Below are positions 1 through 11,570 of a stretch of DNA of 64,000 bases, piece by piece; within the stretch, counting starts at the first letter, position 1, and the number at the start of each line of letters is the position of its first letter. The notes beneath the pieces were generated by a model. The model was not told the DNA's origin, made no database searches, and saw nothing but the letters and a program-made list of their open reading frames with translations. The position numbers were made by a program, and so were the translations under genes. This stretch comes from CAVVEQ01 sp963828855 (GTDB lineage: Bacteria > Chloroflexota > Anaerolineae > Anaerolineales > Anaerolineaceae): the NCBI GenBank assembly GCA_963828855.1, contig CAWHGB010000002.1, positions 496,001 through 560,000 of the forward strand. Reading direction: 5' to 3'.

Positions 1-1194
1 GCGTTCGAAGGATCAGTGGATATTGCAAAGTGTCCAGGTCGAAAACAGCTTTATACGGATCGGAAAAATTCTGCTCCTGAATCTGGTTCCTGGAATGAGC
101 TTCTTTTACAGAAATATTCGATCCGGAAATTTCCGCGATTGATCTCCGTATCCGTCCATGGCAATCTTGATGGATTCCCCGGAAGGCATCCACAACTGGT
201 CCGCGAACAATGATCTCGATGGCATCGATCTCTTAATGATCAGGCCTGTCCCGGAGATAAAACCGCCTCCAATCCGTCCAGCATCTCCGCCCGTTTTCCA
301 GTTTGTGAGGATTCGGACCAGGTCAATAATTCTTTCGATGGAAGCGAAATCCACATCCCGCGTATTTTCCCGAAGGTCGTGGATCACCCTTCTGAGAAGC
401 TCACGCTGGATGGCCATATTTTCCCTCTGCAAGGCTGGTAACGGATAGCACCCGAAAGCCCGGTCCATCGATCAAGATCACCCGGCTCAGGGCGTCTTCA
501 ACCATACCGGACAATAATGCTTCAACATCTCCCATCACCCGCGAGGTTCTGCCAAGCCGTTCGCGGATCCCGGGTTGATACGATTCCAACAGGGGGAGAA
601 GCTCCAATCTCAATCGGTTGCGGAAGTAGGTGGGATCGGAATTCGATTCATCATTGAAAAAACTTGATCCCATTTTGCCGACAGAAATTGCTCGGTTTCC
701 TGTCGGTAGGTCTGAAGGAGCGGCCGGATAAGTGGGATCCCTGGATCAAATTGGGAAAGAATCGTATAAGGTTTCATCCCCTTCAATCCGCTTACCCCGC
801 TTCCGCGCAGAAAATGCATCAGTACCGTCTCCGCCTGGTCATCGGCTGTATGCCCGGTTGCAACAGCCTGCGCGTTTATTCTTCGTGCCTGTTCAAAAAG
901 ATAACGATAGCGGGATTCCCTTGCGCCTTCTTCGATGGATAGCGAATTCTCGCTGACAGTAATCCCGCACATCATCGCTTCCGCACTGAGAATGAAATAC
1001 CTTTGGATTTTGCGTAATCTTCCACAAATTCTGCATCTTCGCCTGAGGTTGGTCGCAGTTGGTGGTCAAAATGAGCGATGATGATTTTGAAGCCGCATTG
1101 ATGAAGGCACTCCGCCAGGCAGAGACTATCCGCGCCTCCGGAGACACCGGCCAGCAGCGGTTTTTCCTGTCACCAATCTACATTGATTTCGCAT
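1..1194 (-). CDS. tilS: tRNA(Ile)-lysidine synthetase, frameshifted, C-terminus off window
   Basis: This cytoplasmic enzyme adds lysine to C34 of tRNA-Ile(CAU) so that it reads AUA. The N-terminal PP-loop motif GVSGGADS is readable near 1110-1155, ATGHTADDQAETVLMHFLRG follows at about 820-860, and a DESNSDPTYFRNRLRLELLP block lies at 590-650. The conserved text runs through several frames, with breaks near 1163 (an A5 run before the PP-loop), 980, 650 and 440. Near position 100 the frame reads AVFDLDTLQYPLILRT, which resembles the start of the TilS C-terminal domain, so the gene continues past the left edge. The start is taken as ATG at 1194. The frame breaks look like indel errors, because this is normally an essential gene. 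Confidence 0.85.
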
Positions 1195-1322
1195 GAACCT
1201 TTCAATACTTTTCAAATCCATGCAGCGATTATAGCATCTGGAAAATCCCGGAATTTCTGCTTGCCCTTGAAGGTTGTTTGTGCTAGACTAAATTAAATTT
1301 TGTTAACAAATACGGGGTTGCC

Positions 1323-2471
1323 ATGGCTGAGAAGATCCTGATTGTTGATGACGATATGGAGACTTTGCGTCTCGTGGGTCTCATGCTGCAGCGGCAGGGG
1401 TACCAGATCGTGGCTGCCAGCAACGGAACCCAGGCGCTGGGTCTGACCAGGAATGAAAAACCGGACCTGATCGTGCTGGACGTGATGATGCCCGATATGG
1501 ACGGGTATGAGGTCACCCGCCAGCTTCGCCAGGATAAGGATACCCTCGATATCCCCATCATTCTCTTCACAGCCAAAAGCCAGGTGGATGATAAAGTCAC
1601 CGGGTACGAGGTGGGCGCGGATGATTACCTTACCAAACCGGTCCACCCCGCAGAACTGGTCGCCCATATCAAGGCACTGCTTGCCCGCGGAAAGAACCGG
1701 GCTGCGGTTCCCCAGGAAAAGGGGTACACCATCGGCTTCATCGCCGCAAAAGGCGGTCTCGGGGTTTCCAGCCTCGCTCTCAACTTGGCGATTACCATGC
1801 GCGTCCGCAGTAAAACCGAGGTCATCGCTGCCGAATTACGACCCGGGCAGGGAACCTGGGGAGTTGAACTGGCTTTCCCGGAAACTGATGGTTTGAACAA
1901 GTTCCTGAAGCTTGAAACCAGCCGAGATCACCAAAGCAAGAGTGGAAGGCGAGCTGGTGCGGATGACGAATGGTCTGCACCTCATGATGGCTTCCAATTA
2001 TTCCAAAGATACCGATCCCTTTTCAGCACAGCGAACAGATGAAAGCCGTTCTGCAATACCTTGGAGCTATCGGGAAGATCCTGCTTTTGGATATCGGCAC
2101 GAATTTCATCCCCGGTCTTGATGACATTCTGGATGTCTGTAACGAGATCGTCTTGGTCACCGAGCCCCAACCGGTAACCATCCAGCGCACGCAGCATCCT
2201 GCTGGAAGAATTGAACCAAAAGGGATTTGGGAAATCCAAGCTGCTTTCCCTGGTTTTGATCAACCGGATGCGGACAGACGTGCAATATTCGATCTCGCAG
2301 GTACAGGATGCGCTGCATACCCCGGTTCTGCAAATGGTCCCCCCAGTTCCAGAATTGGCATACCAGGCAAGCTTGCGGAATATTCCTCTAATTGATGTTC
2401 AACCGGAAGGATTGTTGACCCAGCAGTTCACCAAGCTGGCTGAAGATATAATAAACCATATTCAAAAATAA
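1323..2471 (+). CDS. Receiver domain fused to CpaE/MinD-like ATPase, frameshifted
   Basis: The first 120 residues form a response-regulator receiver: acidic pair DDD at residues 9-11, phospho-acceptor in VLDVMMPDMDGYEV, and the conserved Lys in YLTKPVHP. After a short linker comes a deviant Walker A region, FIAAKGGLGVSSLALNLA, typical of the CpaE/TadZ branch of MinD-type ATPases. These proteins position pilus-assembly or other polar machines, usually with degenerate ATPase sites. The ATPase half breaks into several frames (near 1900, 2040 and 2215), but LLLDIGTNFIPG and LVLINRMRTDVQYS show that it continues to 2471. A GAF histidine kinase follows 74 bases downstream and could be its partner. 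No pilus genes are visible nearby, so the target is unknown. Confidence 0.8.
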
Positions 2472-2545
2472 TTCTCCCTTCTTATATTCGGGGGTAATTC
2501 AAAATGCTGGAGAATTGGCATATTTATTGTTATTCGATTAGAATT

Positions 2546-3749
2546 ATGAGTGAAATTACATTTACCCTTGCCCTGCGTCGTTACCAGACGCTGATCGATA
2601 TTGCCCGCGACCTGGCAACGGTCACCGATCTGGATAATCTTCTTTTAAAAATCGTCCGCGTCGCCGAAGATCTGGTCAAAGCCGAAGGCGCATCGCTGCT
2701 TCTTTATGACGATGTGCATTGCGAGCTGTATTTTAAGAAGATTTCGATCGGTGGGCAGGAAAGATCCTCCAATTTCATCGTTCCCGAAGAAAGCATCGCG
2801 GGTTATGTGGCAACTCAAAGGGAACCGGTTTATATCGAGGATGTTGAAAAAGACTCCCGGTTTCCCTCATCCTTTCCTAAGAGGAATCGAATTCCCGATC
2901 AAATCATTGATCGCAATCCCGTTAATCACCCACGATAAATGCATCGGCGTTCTGGAAGTTTTCAATAAAAAGGATGAAGCCTTCAATAAGGAGGATGAAG
3001 GCGTGCTCCTGGCACTTGGAGCGCAGGCATCGATCGCCATCGAAAACGCCCGGCTCTTCAAACAGGCTGATCTCATCTCCGAACTTGTGCACGAGATTCG
3101 CACCCCGCTCACATCCATCACCACCATCGCTTACCTGCTGGAACGATCCGAATTAACCGCGGAACAACGCACAGGGCTGGCTAGAACGATTTCCGAGGAA
3201 ACCATGCGCCTGAACGATATGGCCACGTCGTTCCTCGATCTGGCCAGGTTGGAATCCGGCCGGATGGTATTCATGCCGGAAGCGATCAGCGTCCCGCAGA
3301 TCTTCCAGGAATGTGTCAACGTCATTGAACCAAAAGCTGCGGAACGTGGAATCTAAATCCATATCGAAGTTCCGCACGATATCCTCCCAGCCCTGGAAGC
3401 CGACCGGGATAAGATCAAGCAGGTGCTCTTGAAATTGCTCAGCAATGCGGTGAAATACAACCGTGATAACGGATCCATCGATATCCGTGCTTGGAACGCA
3501 GGATCAATGGATTCTATATCAGCATCCGGGATAGCGGACCGGGAATCCCGGATGGTGAGCTTGAATCACATTTTTGAGAAATTCTACCGCTCCAAGGGAA
3601 CGGAAAAGAATACTACCGGTACCGGTCTGGGACTTTCCATCTGTAAAAAGATCATCGAAAGCCATGGCGGCACTATCGAGGTTCAGAGCACGCTCAATGT
3701 GGGTAGCACTTTTGTGGTAAAACTTCCCCAACAATTCATGGGATCATAA
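2546..3749 (+). CDS. GAF-domain sensor histidine kinase, interrupted
   Basis: This is a soluble two-component kinase with no membrane segment. An N-terminal GAF domain (about residues 15-160) is followed by a HisKA helix pair with H-box VHEIRTPLTSI and a C-terminal HATPase with N-box LLKLLSNAVKYN and G2 box TGTGLGLSICKKI. The start is ATG at 2546; an in-frame ATG at 2504 would add 14 residues. There is a frameshift near 2880. An in-frame TAA at 3354-3356 separates HisKA from the ATPase, where a Lys codon (AAA) would fit. Two compensating shifts near 3505 and 3560 hide the G1 box, which reads ISIRDSGPGIPDGEL in the neighbouring frame. The gene probably encodes one intact kinase and is probably co-transcribed with the upstream receiver-ATPase. 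Confidence 0.85.
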
Positions 3750-3793
3750 TTCCCATACTAAATTTATATCAAAACCAGGAAATTAAGCAGGTC

Positions 3794-5555
3794 CTACCGG
3801 CTGCCTCTTCGCCCAAATTGCCTTTCCAGCAGATCCACGGAGAGATGGATCATCGTTGGCCGGCCGTGCGGGCAGGTTCGTGGGGATTCGCATCCTTCCA
3901 GGTCCGAGGAGCAATTTTTCCTGTTCTGTACGGGTTAGAGTTTTTCCTGCTTTGACCGCTGCCCGTTTACAAATCCTGGCGATCAATTTCGCTTCCATTT
4001 CACCCTGCAAGGGGGTTTCATCCTCCTCGAAGTCTTCAATCACCACCCGAACCGCTTCCAGCGGGTCCATCCCTGCGATTACTCGCGGGAAGTGAACGGA
4101 TCCGGTATGAATCCGAACCAAACGGTTCGATATCGAATCCCAGGTGCTGTAATGGCATCGAGCTGGTTATTGAATAATGAGGTCTTTTCCAGGCAGGAAC
4201 TTCAAGGATCACCGGCTCGAGGAGAGCCTGGGAGGGAAAACTCTGTCTGGTGCTGACCGCGGAATCTTTCGAAGAGAACCCGTTCATGGGCAGCATGCTG
4301 ATCAATGAGGTAAAGCCCATCCGGGCCCTCCGCCACCAGGTAAGCCGCACCGATCTGACCCACCAATCGGAGCAATGGCAGGCCGCCAAAAGCGATCGGT
4401 GATTGAATAGGATTTGGGAATGATCATTCTGATCGCCGGATTTTTCCTGCAATACCTCCGATTGAGGGATTTGAGAAGATAAACTATCCGGATAGGAGCT
4501 TGTTGAATCCATCGGGGGTGAGGTAAACGGCTGCCAGGTTTTACCAGTGAATTGCGGAACCGGTGATTGGGCTAGGAGCGCTCTGCGTACCGAACGCTGA
4601 ACCAGGCTGAAGACCCGATCCGGAAAGCGGAAACGCACCTCCGCCTTGGCTGGATGTACGTTAACATCCAGTTCCTCCGGGGGCAGATCCAGGAAAAGGG
4701 CAGCGAGCGGGTATCTGCCGACCATCAGGTAGGTGTGATACGCCTGGATGAGGGCGGTGTTGAGTGTGGCATCCACCACCCAGCGACCATTAATAAAAAA
4801 AGTGATCTCCTTGCGGTTTGAACGGGTGATCGATATCGGGCTGGCGAAACCGGTGATACGCGGTACCCTTCCTCTTCAAGTTCGATCTTGAAGCAGCTGC
4901 CGGGCGGTTTGAAGGTCGAATAGAACCAAGCATGACCGATTCGCGATCCCCCCTCCCTTCGGTATTCACCTGCAACTTTCCATCCAGGAAAAGCTGGAAT
5001 TTCACTGCTGGGTATGCGGCCGCATAGCGAATCACCAGGTTTTCGATCGCCTGTCTTTCGGTGCGTTCCTGTTTTAAAAATTTCAATCGCGCGGGGGTAT
5101 TGAAGAAGAGATCCTCCACCCGCACGGTCGTTCCTGGAGGCGAGGCGATTGGTTCGATTCCCAAAATATGGGAACCATCCACTTCCAACCGGGAACCCAG
5201 TCATTGAGTCAGAGGTTCGGGAAATGAGAGAAAAATGGGAGACGGAGGCGATGGAGGCCAGCGCTTCACCCCGAAAGCCGAGGGTGTGAATGTGACTGAG
5301 GTCCTCCGCATCCCGTAGCTTACTGGTGGCATGCCGGGCAACAGCCAGGGGCAATTCCGCGCCAGGGATGCCCTCACCGTCATCGGATACTTCCACCATC
5401 CTCTGCCCGCCCCCCAGCACGCGAATGGTGATCTGGGTGCAGCCTGCGTCAAGCGAATTCTCGACCAGTTCCTTGACCACCGAGACGGGGCGTTCCACCA
5501 CCTCACCGGCGGCGATTTGAGAAGCAGTTTTATCTGAAAGAATCGCGATTCCCAT
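3794..5555 (-). CDS. mutL: DNA mismatch repair protein MutL, frameshifted
   Basis: MutL is the GHKL ATPase that links mismatch recognition to strand processing. The N-terminus begins MGIAILSDKTASQIAAGEVV at 5555 and contains the ATP-site helix VKELVENSLDAG and the lid motifs DDGEGI and TLGFRGEALASI. The second half of the ATPase (NTPARLKFLK, DVNVHPAKAEVRF) lies in other frames at 4600-5180. The dimerisation domain ends in a third frame with CPHGRPTMIHLS and the stop at 3794-3796. Breaks fall near 5190, 4880, 4370 and 3850. An upstream ATG at 5567 is possible but less typical for the family. No mutS is visible. A real knockout would give a mutator, but the breaks resemble those in neighbouring genes, so sequence error is the better explanation. 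Confidence 0.9.
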
Positions 5556-5633
5556 GTTCGGCAGCAAGGTGATTATAACCGTGATACTCCCGCCATCTTC
5601 ATCCCCGGTCGATTCCGGTTTATACTCGTGCGC

Positions 5634-6314
5634 ATGCCCGAAATCACCCTCTTTTTCGATGTCGACGATACACTTTACCCGCCTTCCACCGGAATCTGGG
5701 ATTTGATCGGGGATCGGATCGATCTTTTCATCCAGACCAGGCTGAATTTGGTTCCCGATATGACCTCTGATTTACGCAAACGCTTGTTTGAAACCTACGG
5801 GACAACCCTGCGCGGTCTTGTGGAAGAATTCGGGATCGACCGGGAGGAATACCTGGCGTTTGTTCACGATATTCCCGTGGAGACAATTATCCTGCAGCCT
5901 GATCCCATACTTCGTGATGCTCACTTCAAGCTACCTGTGAAAACAAGATCATATTCACAAATGCGGATAAAAAATATGCTCAGAGGGTCATCCACACCCT
6001 CGGATTGAATGGTTGTTTCAGCCAGATCATCGATATCGTCGATATCTGGCCGGCCTGCAAACCTCAGCCCGAGGCATTCACGAAAGCCCTCTCGCTTGCA
6101 GGCGGTCTTCTTTCCTCTCAGGTGATCCTGTTTGATGACACCCCGGTTAACCTGGTTACCGCCTCATCGCTGGGATTCCAGACCGTTCTGGTAGGGAACA
6201 AACCATTATCAGCGGGGATTCATAATCATGATCCAGGATATCCATGATTTTCGGTCCGTACTCCCAGACGGCAATAATTTAGAAAGCATTGAGCCGGCAT
6301 TCACCCAGGTTTAA
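5634..6314 (+). CDS. HAD-family pyrimidine 5'-nucleotidase-like hydrolase, frameshifted
   Basis: This HAD phosphatase has motif I FFDVDDTLYPPSTG at the N-terminus, resembling the pyrimidine 5'-nucleotidase (Sdt1/PPase-like) subgroup that dephosphorylates small nucleotides. Motif II is readable as IIFTNADKKYAQRV after a frame change near 5930. The C-terminal motifs appear as KPQPEAFTKALSLAG and VILFDDTPVNL. A second shift near 6225 gives the tail IQDIHDFRSVL and the stop at 6312-6314. ATG 5634 is preferred over the GTG at 5628; neither has a strong ribosome-binding site. Substrate specificity cannot be read from the sequence. Confidence 0.75.
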
Positions 6315-6362
6315 TCAATCTATGTTAAATTTACTTATTCTTTTTTATGGAGAGTGATACGC

Positions 6363-7620
6363 ATGAAATCCAATGGCGGCAAGATTCTTCTTTTCGTTTT
6401 CATCGGGTTGATCCTGATCGTTTTCACTTTCTCGGCAGGTCTATGGACGGGATCCCTGATTACCCGCGGAGGGATGAATCCTGCCATCAATGCTGCAGCT
6501 TCCGGGACAAGCCTCCCCCTCAGCCCAGAACGAATCCACTGCCACCCCGATCGATCGCGAAACCCTATTCTGTCCCCTTCTGGCAAGCCTGGGAGACCGT
6601 TCACGCAATTTCGTGGATCAACCAGTGGATGATCTCAAGTTGATGGAAGGTGCCATTCGCGGGATGCTTTCCAGCCTTGGGAGATCCCCATACTTCCTAC
6701 ATGGATCCGATGGAATTTCAGCAGGCAAACGCCCCGCTGGAAGGCGAATATGAGGGAATTGGCGCTTATGTGGATACCACCGGAGATTTCCTCACCATCA
6801 TCAGTCCCATGGCGGGTTCCCCTGCCGAAAAAGCCGGCCTCAAACCAGGGGATACGGTCAGTCGCCATCGATGGCGAAGATATGACGGGTATTGATCCCA
6901 ACCTGGTCCTGCGTAAGATCCTGGGACCGGCTGGTACAGAAGTGGAGATCAAACTCCAACGCGAAGGCGTGGAGGATTTTACTGTGAAGATCATTCGCGA
7001 GAAGATCCTACTCCCCAGCGTGGAATCCAAGATGCTGGATGAACAACATCGCCTATATCAATCTCTCCTCATTCGCCTCGGATACCGGCCCAAAATTGCG
7101 CCAGAATCTGAAAGACCTTCTTGCAAAGAATCCCAAGGGGTTGATCCTCGATCTGCGCAATGATGGCGGCGGTTACCTGGATACTGCCCAACAGGTGGTT
7201 TCAGAATTTCTCAAGGAGGGCACGGTTTTGATCGAGGAATATGGGGATAAAACCCAGCACAAAGTACGAGGTTCGACCCGGGGGTTTGGCCACCGAGATA
7301 TTCCGATGGTTGTTCTGGTGAATGGCGGCACCGCGTCCGCTGCAGAAATTACTGCCGGAGCTATCCAGGATTACAAACGAGGCATTTTGATCGGTGAGAA
7401 AACATACGGAAAAGGATCTGTCCAGCAATGGTCTTCCCTCCCCAATGAAGCCGGTGCGATCCGCGTGACAATCGCGCGCTGGCTCACCCCGCTCGGACGC
7501 CAGATCAACGAGATCGGGCTCACGCCGGATATTGAGGTCGCGCTCACCCAGGAAGATTTCGACGCGAAAAAAGATCCGCAATTGGACCGTGCGATCCAAT
7601 ACATCCTGAAGGGAAATTAA
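6363..7620 (+). CDS. S41 carboxyl-terminal processing protease, frameshifted
   Basis: This is a CtpA-like serine protease that trims or degrades exported proteins. The N-terminus carries one uncleaved signal anchor (residues 7-30, hydrophobic). A PDZ domain follows around 6770-7010 (ITIISPMAGSPAEKAGLKPGD). The S41 core contains the nucleophile region VLVNGGTASAAEITAGAI and the general-base lysine in GEKTYGKGSVQQW, both in one intact frame from 7039 to 7620. Frame changes occur near 6500-6560, 6860 and 7030. ATG 6363 has GGAG about ten bases upstream and is preferred over GTG 6354. Its stop abuts the next promoter. Confidence 0.88.
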
Positions 7621-7648
7621 TTGACAGCCTGTTTGAGCAAGGTATAAT
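7621..7648 (+). promoter_or_regulatory. Sigma-70-type promoter of the S1-domain gene
   Basis: A perfect TTGACA (7621-7626) and a perfect TATAAT (7643-7648) are separated by 16 bases. The site starts immediately after the stop codon of the protease gene and lies 34 bases before the ATG of the S1-domain gene, which has GGAGAA as its ribosome-binding site. Confidence 0.8.
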
Positions 7649-7681
7649 CGCCGTGTTGCTATATCCCTGAATGGAGAAAAT

Positions 7682-8473
7682 ATGGAAGAAACAACTGCTC
7701 TAATCGCTGAGCAAACCGGCGAGATCGCACCAAAAACTCATTTTACCGGCAAGGTTATGCTCGTCAGCCTGGCCGGGGCAAAGGTAGATCTTGGTTCGGG
7801 TCTTTCCGGTTTGATCCATATTTCCCAGATCAAATCTCCGGATGGCCAGCCTGTAAAACGAGTCGGCGATATCCTCAAACCCGGAGATTCCATCGAAGTG
7901 TGGGTCAAACGGGTACGCAAGGACCGCATCGAGCTGACGATGTTCGAACCGCTCCTCTACGATTGGCGCGACTTGAAAGCAGATATGGTCGTCAAGGGCA
8001 AAGTGGTACGCCTTGAAACCTTCGGTGCATTCGTGGATATCGGCGCGGAAAAATCCGGCTTGCTGCATGTCAGCGAGCTTTCCCACGGGTATGTTCGCAA
8101 TCCCTCGGATCTCCTCAAGGAAGGTGAAGAGTTGGAAGTTAAGATCATTGAAGTTGACCGCAAGAAAAAGCAGATCAAGTTGAGCATGAAAGCGCTCGAA
8201 GCTGAACCCGTCAAGGATGAGGAAAAAGAGGAACCAGTCAAACCTGCCAAAGGTAAAAAGGGTTCGAAGAAATCCAAATCCGAAACAACAGACGAAAACG
8301 TAACTCCCTCCGAACCGGACCCGACTGCGATGGAGTTGCCTACCGCCAGGCGATGAGCCGAGAAAAAACGAAGCAATCAGGATGCGGCTCATAATAAAAA
8401 AGAGAAGCAAACATCCAAGGACCAGGAAGACCTCCTGACCCGCACACTGGAACATAAGGTGCAGACGAAATGA
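7682..8473 (+). CDS. Two-S1-domain RNA-binding protein, frameshifted at C-terminus
   Basis: The protein has two S1/OB RNA-binding domains. The first covers about residues 20-88 (FTGKVMLVSLAGAKVDLG). The second covers about 100-170, with the classical VVRLETFGAFVDIGAEKSGLL and ELEVKIIEVDRKKKQIKLSM. A charged, lysine- and glutamate-rich low-complexity tail follows. The long frame stops at 8356, but the tail continues in other frames, ending NKKEKQTSKDQEDLLTRTL before the TGA at 8471-8473; one base is missing near 8336 and another indel lies near 8365. It resembles short RpsA- or YugI-like S1 proteins of Gram-positive and Chloroflexi genomes, likely acting on ribosomes or mRNA. It has its own strong promoter and terminator, so it is probably monocistronic and well expressed. 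Confidence 0.8.
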
Positions 8474-8480
8474 ATCCACA

Positions 8481-8512
8481 GGACCCCCGCCTCCAACGGG
8501 GGTCCTTCTTTT
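8481..8512 (+). terminator. Intrinsic terminator after S1-domain gene
   Basis: A perfect 9-bp stem pairs 8481-8489 with 8497-8505 around a 7-base loop and is followed by TTCTTTT. It starts eight bases after the S1-gene stop codon and ends upstream of the pyrG start. Confidence 0.85.
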
Positions 8513-8539
8513 ATGCTGAACTCAGAAAAGAGGTTAACG

Positions 8540-10155
8540 ATGGATACAAAATACATCTTTTTTACCGGCGGAGTGGTTAGTTCGGTTGGAAAGGGGGTTA
8601 CCGCCGCGGCGGTCGGCAGGTTGCTGAAAGAGCGCGGATTCAAAGTGATGGTTCAAAAACTGGATCCTTATATCAACGTCGATCCCGGTACGATGAGTCC
8701 TTACCAGCACGGGGAAGTTTATGTGCTTGGATGATGGCGCGGAAACCGACCTGGATCTGGGTCATTACGAACGCTTCATCGATATTCGCCTGAACCGGGC
8801 ATGCAACACAACCACCGGCCAGGTATACGCCGAAGTCATCAGCAAGGAGCGCCGCGGAGATTTCCTGGGGGGAACCATACAGGTGATTCCCCATATCACC
8901 AACGAGATCAAACATCGCATCATGATGGTTGCCAAAATTACCGGGGCGGAGATCATCCTGGTGGAGGTCGGTGGAACAGTCGGAGATATCGAGAGCCAGC
9001 CGTTCCTGGAAGCGCTTGCGTCAGCTGCGCAAGGAACTGGGACGCGAAAACACACTTTCGATTCATGTCACCTGGCTGCCATATATCGAGGCAACCTCGG
9101 AGTTAAAGACCAAACCCACCCAGCATTCCGTACGGGAGCTTCGTTCCATCGGTATTCAACCGGATATGATCGTCGCTCGCAGCGATCAGCCTATGGAGTC
9201 AGTCTTGCTGGAAAAGATCGCGCTCTTCTGTGATGTCGAAAAGGAAGCCGTCATCCCGATGGAGACGACCTCCGTGCTCTATGAGATTCCGCTCACACTG
9301 GAACAGGCTGGTGTCGCGGATTTCATCCTGCGAAAATTCAACCTGAAACTCAATATCCTCACCGGATTGGACGCCCTGGAAGGATATGGTGGAGGATATC
9401 CGTAAACCAAAACCAAAAATAAAGATCGCGTTGGTGGGAAAGTACGTGGAGCTGCACGATGCCTACCTCAGTGTTCGCGAAGCCCTTTTCCACGCCGCCA
9501 CACGGCTTGGCGTCGATATCGGGATCGAATGGATACATGCAGTGAACCTGGAGAAGGAAAATGGTTTCGAATTGCTAAGGACGTTCACGGGATCATCGTT
9601 CCCGGGGGGTTTGGCAGCCGCGGGATTGAGGGTAAGATCAAAGCCGCGCAATACGCCCGTGAAAACCAGGTTCCCTACCTGGGTCTCTGTCTCGGGTATG
9701 CAGGTGATGACCATTGATTTTGCTCGATCGGTACTTAAGACAGAAAATGTCAATTCGGCCGAATTCGATCCCACCACACCCAACCCGGTAATTGACCTCA
9801 TGCCGGATCAGCAGCACGTCACCGAAAAGGGTGGAACCATGCGCCTGGGGCTTTACCCTTGCAGGTTAAGAGCCGATTCCATCGCAGGCGAAGCCTATCA
9901 AACTCAATTGGTCCAGGAAAGACACCGCCACCGGTTCGAATTCAATAATCATTACCGCGACCAATTGGAGGAGAACGGAATGGTCTTTTCGGGACTATCT
10001 CCCGATGAGCAGGTTGGTCGAGATCGCTGAACTCAAAGGACACCCTTTTATGCTGGGTACCCAGTTCCACCCGGAATTCCTGTCCCGGCCGAATAATCCT
10101 CACCCGCTTGTTCCTCGCTTTCATCGCTGCGGTCAAGACTCACGCCGGGATATAA
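8540..10155 (+). CDS. pyrG: CTP synthase, frameshifted
   Basis: CTP synthase converts UTP, ATP and glutamine to CTP. The N-terminal synthase domain starts MDTKYIFFTGGVVSSVGKGV (P-loop) at 8540 and contains QKLDPYINVDPGTMSPYQHG and GGTVGDIESQPFLEA. The glutaminase domain carries the class-I oxyanion and nucleophile motifs IIVPGGFGSRG and LGLCLGMQ (spread over two frames), and HPFMLGTQFHPEF near the end. Frame changes occur near 8725 (one extra T), 9015, 9380, 9590, 9705, 10005 and 10100. The stop TAA is at 10153-10155 after AFIAAVKTHAGI. The gene is normally essential, so these shifts almost certainly reflect sequence errors. Eno follows 96 bases later. Confidence 0.93.
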
Positions 10156-10251
10156 CGATTCAGGAGAGGATCATCCGCCAGAATGACTGAACAAGACATG
10201 AAATTGGGATATACTTGAAATCACAATATTTCAATAAATCTTGAGGTGAAC

Positions 10252-11549
10252 ATGGAAACAACGATCGAATCAATCCTCGCCCAGGAAATCCTCGATTCAC
10301 GCGGTAATCCGACCGTGGAAGTCGAAGTGGTTCTGGTGGATGGTTCCTGGGGCAGGGCAGCAGTACCCTCCGGAGCTTCCACCGGCATTCACGAAGCCCT
10401 GGAAATGCGCGATGGGGATAAAGTCCCGCTACAATGGCAAGGGCGTTCTCAAAGCAGTCGAAAATGTGAATGGGAAGATTGCGGAACTCCTGGTTGGCTG
10501 GGATGCTGCCGAGCAAAAAGCCGTTGATACGGCCATGATCGAGCTGGATGGTACAAAGAATAAATCCAGCCTGGGAGCCAATGCCATGCTCGGAACCAGC
10601 CTGGCTGTCGCCAAAGCTGCTTCCAATGCATTCGGGCTGCCTTTATACCGCTATATTGGCGGGGTCTACGCCCATGTGCTGCCCGTTCCGATGATGAACA
10701 TTCTGAATGGTGGTGCCCATACTGCCTGGCAATCCACGGATGCCCAGGAATTTATGGTGATGCCTCTCGGTGCTCCTTCCTTTGCCGAAGGTTTGCGCTG
10801 GGGCGCGGAGATCTACCACGCGTTGAAATCCGTTCTCAAAGCCCGCGGCTACGCCACCCTGGTTGGGGATGAAGGCGGTTATGCCCCAGCCCTGAAAGCC
10901 AATGTGGAAGCAGTGGAGGTCATTCTCGAAGCGATCGAAAAAGCTGGTTATAAAGCAGGAGAACAGGTTGCCATCGCCCTTGATCCGGCTGCATCTGAGC
11001 TTTTTGAAGAAGAAACCAAAACCTACAACCTGCGCAAGGAAGGCAAGAAGCTCACCCCCGAGCAAATGGTCGCCTTCTGGAAGAATTGGATCGACCAATA
11101 TCCGATCGTCTCCATCGAAGATGGTTTCGCCCAGGATGATTGGGACGGTTGGAAAATGTTCACCTCCGAGGTTGGCGATCGTCTGCAGATCGTCGGAGAT
11201 GACCTACTGGTCACTAACCCCGAACGGGTCCGCCGCGCTATCAAGGAAAAAGCCTGCAACGCGCTTCTGGTCAAACTTAAATCAGATTGGCACGTTAACG
11301 GAAACGATCGAAGCCGTGGAAACCTGCCACCGCAATGGCTGGCGGGCGGTGACCTCCCACCGCTCCGGGGAGACCGAGGATTCCACCATCGCTGACCTGG
11401 CTGTCGCGCTGAATATGGGCCAGATCAAGACCGGCGCTCCAGCAAGATCGGACCGGGTTGCCAAATACAATCAGCTTTTGCGGATCGAAGCTGAACTCGG
11501 CGATACAGCCGCTTACGCCGGCTGGGGCGCCTTGAAGCATAAAGCCTGA
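10252..11549 (+). CDS. eno: Enolase, two frameshifts
   Basis: Enolase interconverts 2-phosphoglycerate and phosphoenolpyruvate. Readable signatures include QEILDSRGNPTVEVEV, VPSGASTGIHEALE, the Mg-site stretch GDRLQIVGDDLLVTNPERV, the catalytic lysine region ALLVKLNQIGT, and SHRSGETEDSTIADLAVALN. Frame breaks lie near 10427 and 11281; both are explained by one extra base (the second in an AAA run). The loop NGGAHTAWQSTDAQEFM departs from the textbook NGGxHADNNVDxQEFM, but I believe it occurs in related Chloroflexi enolases. ATG 10252 has GAGG six to nine bases upstream; GTG 10246 is the alternative. A strong terminator follows. Confidence 0.95.
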
Positions 11550-11570
11550 TCAATTCGAATTTCCGAAAAA

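Noticed and set aside
2546..3749. TAA in the histidine kinase as recoding
   Set aside because: TAA is not a known recoding signal here, and no associated structure was seen; a base error or a real mutation is simpler.
8540..10155. Repeated frame changes in pyrG as programmed frameshifting or pseudogene
   Set aside because: There are too many shifts at unrelated positions without slippery sites, and the same pattern hits eno, tilS and mutL; consensus indels explain it better.
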